From Burkholderia aenigmatica (GTDB lineage Bacteria; Pseudomonadota; Gammaproteobacteria; Burkholderiales; Burkholderiaceae), in NCBI RefSeq assembly GCF_902499175.1, contig NZ_CABVQC010000006.1, positions 1-64,000 on the forward strand: DNA of 64,000 nucleotides, written 5' to 3'. The notes under the pieces were generated by a model. That model did no database searches. It saw only the letters and a list, made by a program, of their open reading frames with translations, and was not told the origin of the DNA. Each line of letters opens with the position of its first letter. Within the stretch, counting starts at the first letter, position 1. The position numbers were made by a program, and so were the translations under genes. Positions 63,347 through 64,000 of the stretch are shown one piece after another.

Positions 63347-64000
63347 TCAATCGCCGGCCGGATCGTCACGCTCCGCCGCCACGCGCGCGAGCCATTCCGC
63401 ATAACTCGACGCGACCCGTTCACGCCGGTCGTCGTCATGCCAGACCCGGATCACTTGCCCGACCGTGCCGCCTTCGGCGGGATCGAGGTCGACGCACAGA
63501 TGATTGCCGCTGCCGTCGTGCGTGAACGGAATCCACTTGAGGTTGTACCAGTCGTCGCGGATGCCGGCGGCCGGGTCGGACGTCATGTCGTCGAAGTCGC
63601 CACCCGATACCAGTTTCTTCCAGATCGACCATTGCGCGATGATCTCGTGCGCGCTCAGCAATGCGTCGTTTTCGGCGAAGACGGTTGCCGGATCGGCCTG
63701 GCCGTCGTGAAGCCGAAGGCTTTCCAACAGGTCATCCGGCAGCGTCGTGCCCAGCGTGCCGTGCAGTGCGGCGATCGCGTGCGCTGAGGCCGGCCCGTTG
63801 AGGCCGCCGGGAAGGTGCTTCGGATCGGCGTCGATCCGGTTTTCGATGTGTTGCCATGATTCGCGAACGTCGGGGACGGTTGCGTCAGCAACCAATGTGC
63901 CGGTACCGGTGTCGGTGTCGGCTGCTTGCGGTGGCAGTGGCGGCGGCGCGTCCGTCGCCGTATCCGGAGGTTTTACCTCGCCGCGACGCGGCGCTTCGTG
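63347..64000 (-). CDS. SMI1/KNR4-like protein (partial, runs off the window)
   Basis: The frame is open from 64000 down to the stop at 63347 (218 codons), so the start lies outside the window. The C-terminal part resembles SMI1/KNR4 proteins: LPDDLLESLRLHDGQ, then DDWYNLKWIPFTHDGSGNHLCVDLDP and the ending VASSYAEWLARV. Such proteins often act as immunity or scaffold proteins. Upstream is a Pro/Thr/Asp-rich linker (PPDTATDAPPPLPPQAADTD), suggesting a longer, multidomain product. Confidence 0.72.
   Translation of the reverse strand, partial: HEAPRRGEVKPPDTATDAPPPLPPQAADTDTGTGTLVADATVPDVRESWQHIENRIDADPKHLPGGLNGPASAHAIAALHGTLGTTLPDDLLESLRLHDGQADPATVFAENDALLSAHEIIAQWSIWKKLVSGGDFDDMTSDPAAGIRDDWYNLKWIPFTHDGSGNHLCVDLDPAEGGTVGQVIRVWHDDDRRERVASSYAEWLARVAAERDDPAGD

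Overview
The window is a 64-kb piece of a high-GC beta-proteobacterial chromosome. Codon use (strong G/C at third positions), gene content and family resemblance point to Burkholderia, most likely the B. cepacia complex; the accessory-metabolism content would fit a secondary replicon, but that is inference. No tRNA, rRNA, CRISPR array or complete insertion sequence is visible.

Layout. (1) 1-2.3 kb: end of ETF-ubiquinone oxidoreductase, then the thiolase BktB and a 3-hydroxybutyryl-CoA dehydrogenase (short-chain acyl-CoA / PHA precursor metabolism). (2) 2.3-10.8 kb: a TetR/NmrA divergent pair with a palindromic operator, an AraC regulator facing a DMT exporter, a DUF815-type ATPase, a DUF2071-like protein, and a sulfatase whose first ~27 codons are missing. 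(3) 11.1-16.3 kb: a 2-deoxyribose locus: deoC and deoR divergent, and facing deoR a deoK-permease-epimerase operon in the K-P-X order of the enterobacterial deoQKPX operon; both promoter regions carry ATGTGA/TCACAT half-sites. (4) 16.5-34.5 kb: mixed small units: HD-domain protein, orphan M17 N-terminal domain protein, an ISNCY-type transposase remnant, PhzF, CoA pyrophosphatase, drug exporter, AraC/SDR pair, haloperoxidase-like hydrolase, LysR/LysE pair, two exported proteins (DUF3142, TPR), a likely PD-(D/E)XK nuclease-fold protein, GNAT and EamA proteins. (5) 34.6-48.3 kb: a sugar regulon of one ABC importer, an SDR, DgoD, an SMP-30 lactonase, a LacI regulator, a porin, DgoK and a surface-type beta-helix lipoprotein. 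Two perfect copies and one partial copy of GGGAAAGCGCTTTCCC mark the promoters. Together they read as uptake plus a De Ley-Doudoroff type (non-phosphorylated) route for a galactose-like sugar; the final aldolase is not in the window. (6) 48.4-59.7 kb: an anaerobic block: UspA and a small membrane protein, a TPR protein, then narGHJI-ppiC-narK. Anr/FNR-like boxes lie before both uspA and narG. (7) 59.8-64 kb: a tyrosine recombinase with an extra N-terminal domain, two divergent DJ-1/PfpI-fold proteins, and a partial SMI1/KNR4-like gene running off the edge.

The least explained items are the beta-helix lipoprotein tied to the LacI regulon, the putative PD-(D/E)XK protein at 31.3-32.7 kb, the truncated sulfatase, the orphan M17 domain protein, and a long 18-bp-arm hairpin at 17.3 kb. 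All assignments were made by reading the sequence and from remembered family features; no database search was run.
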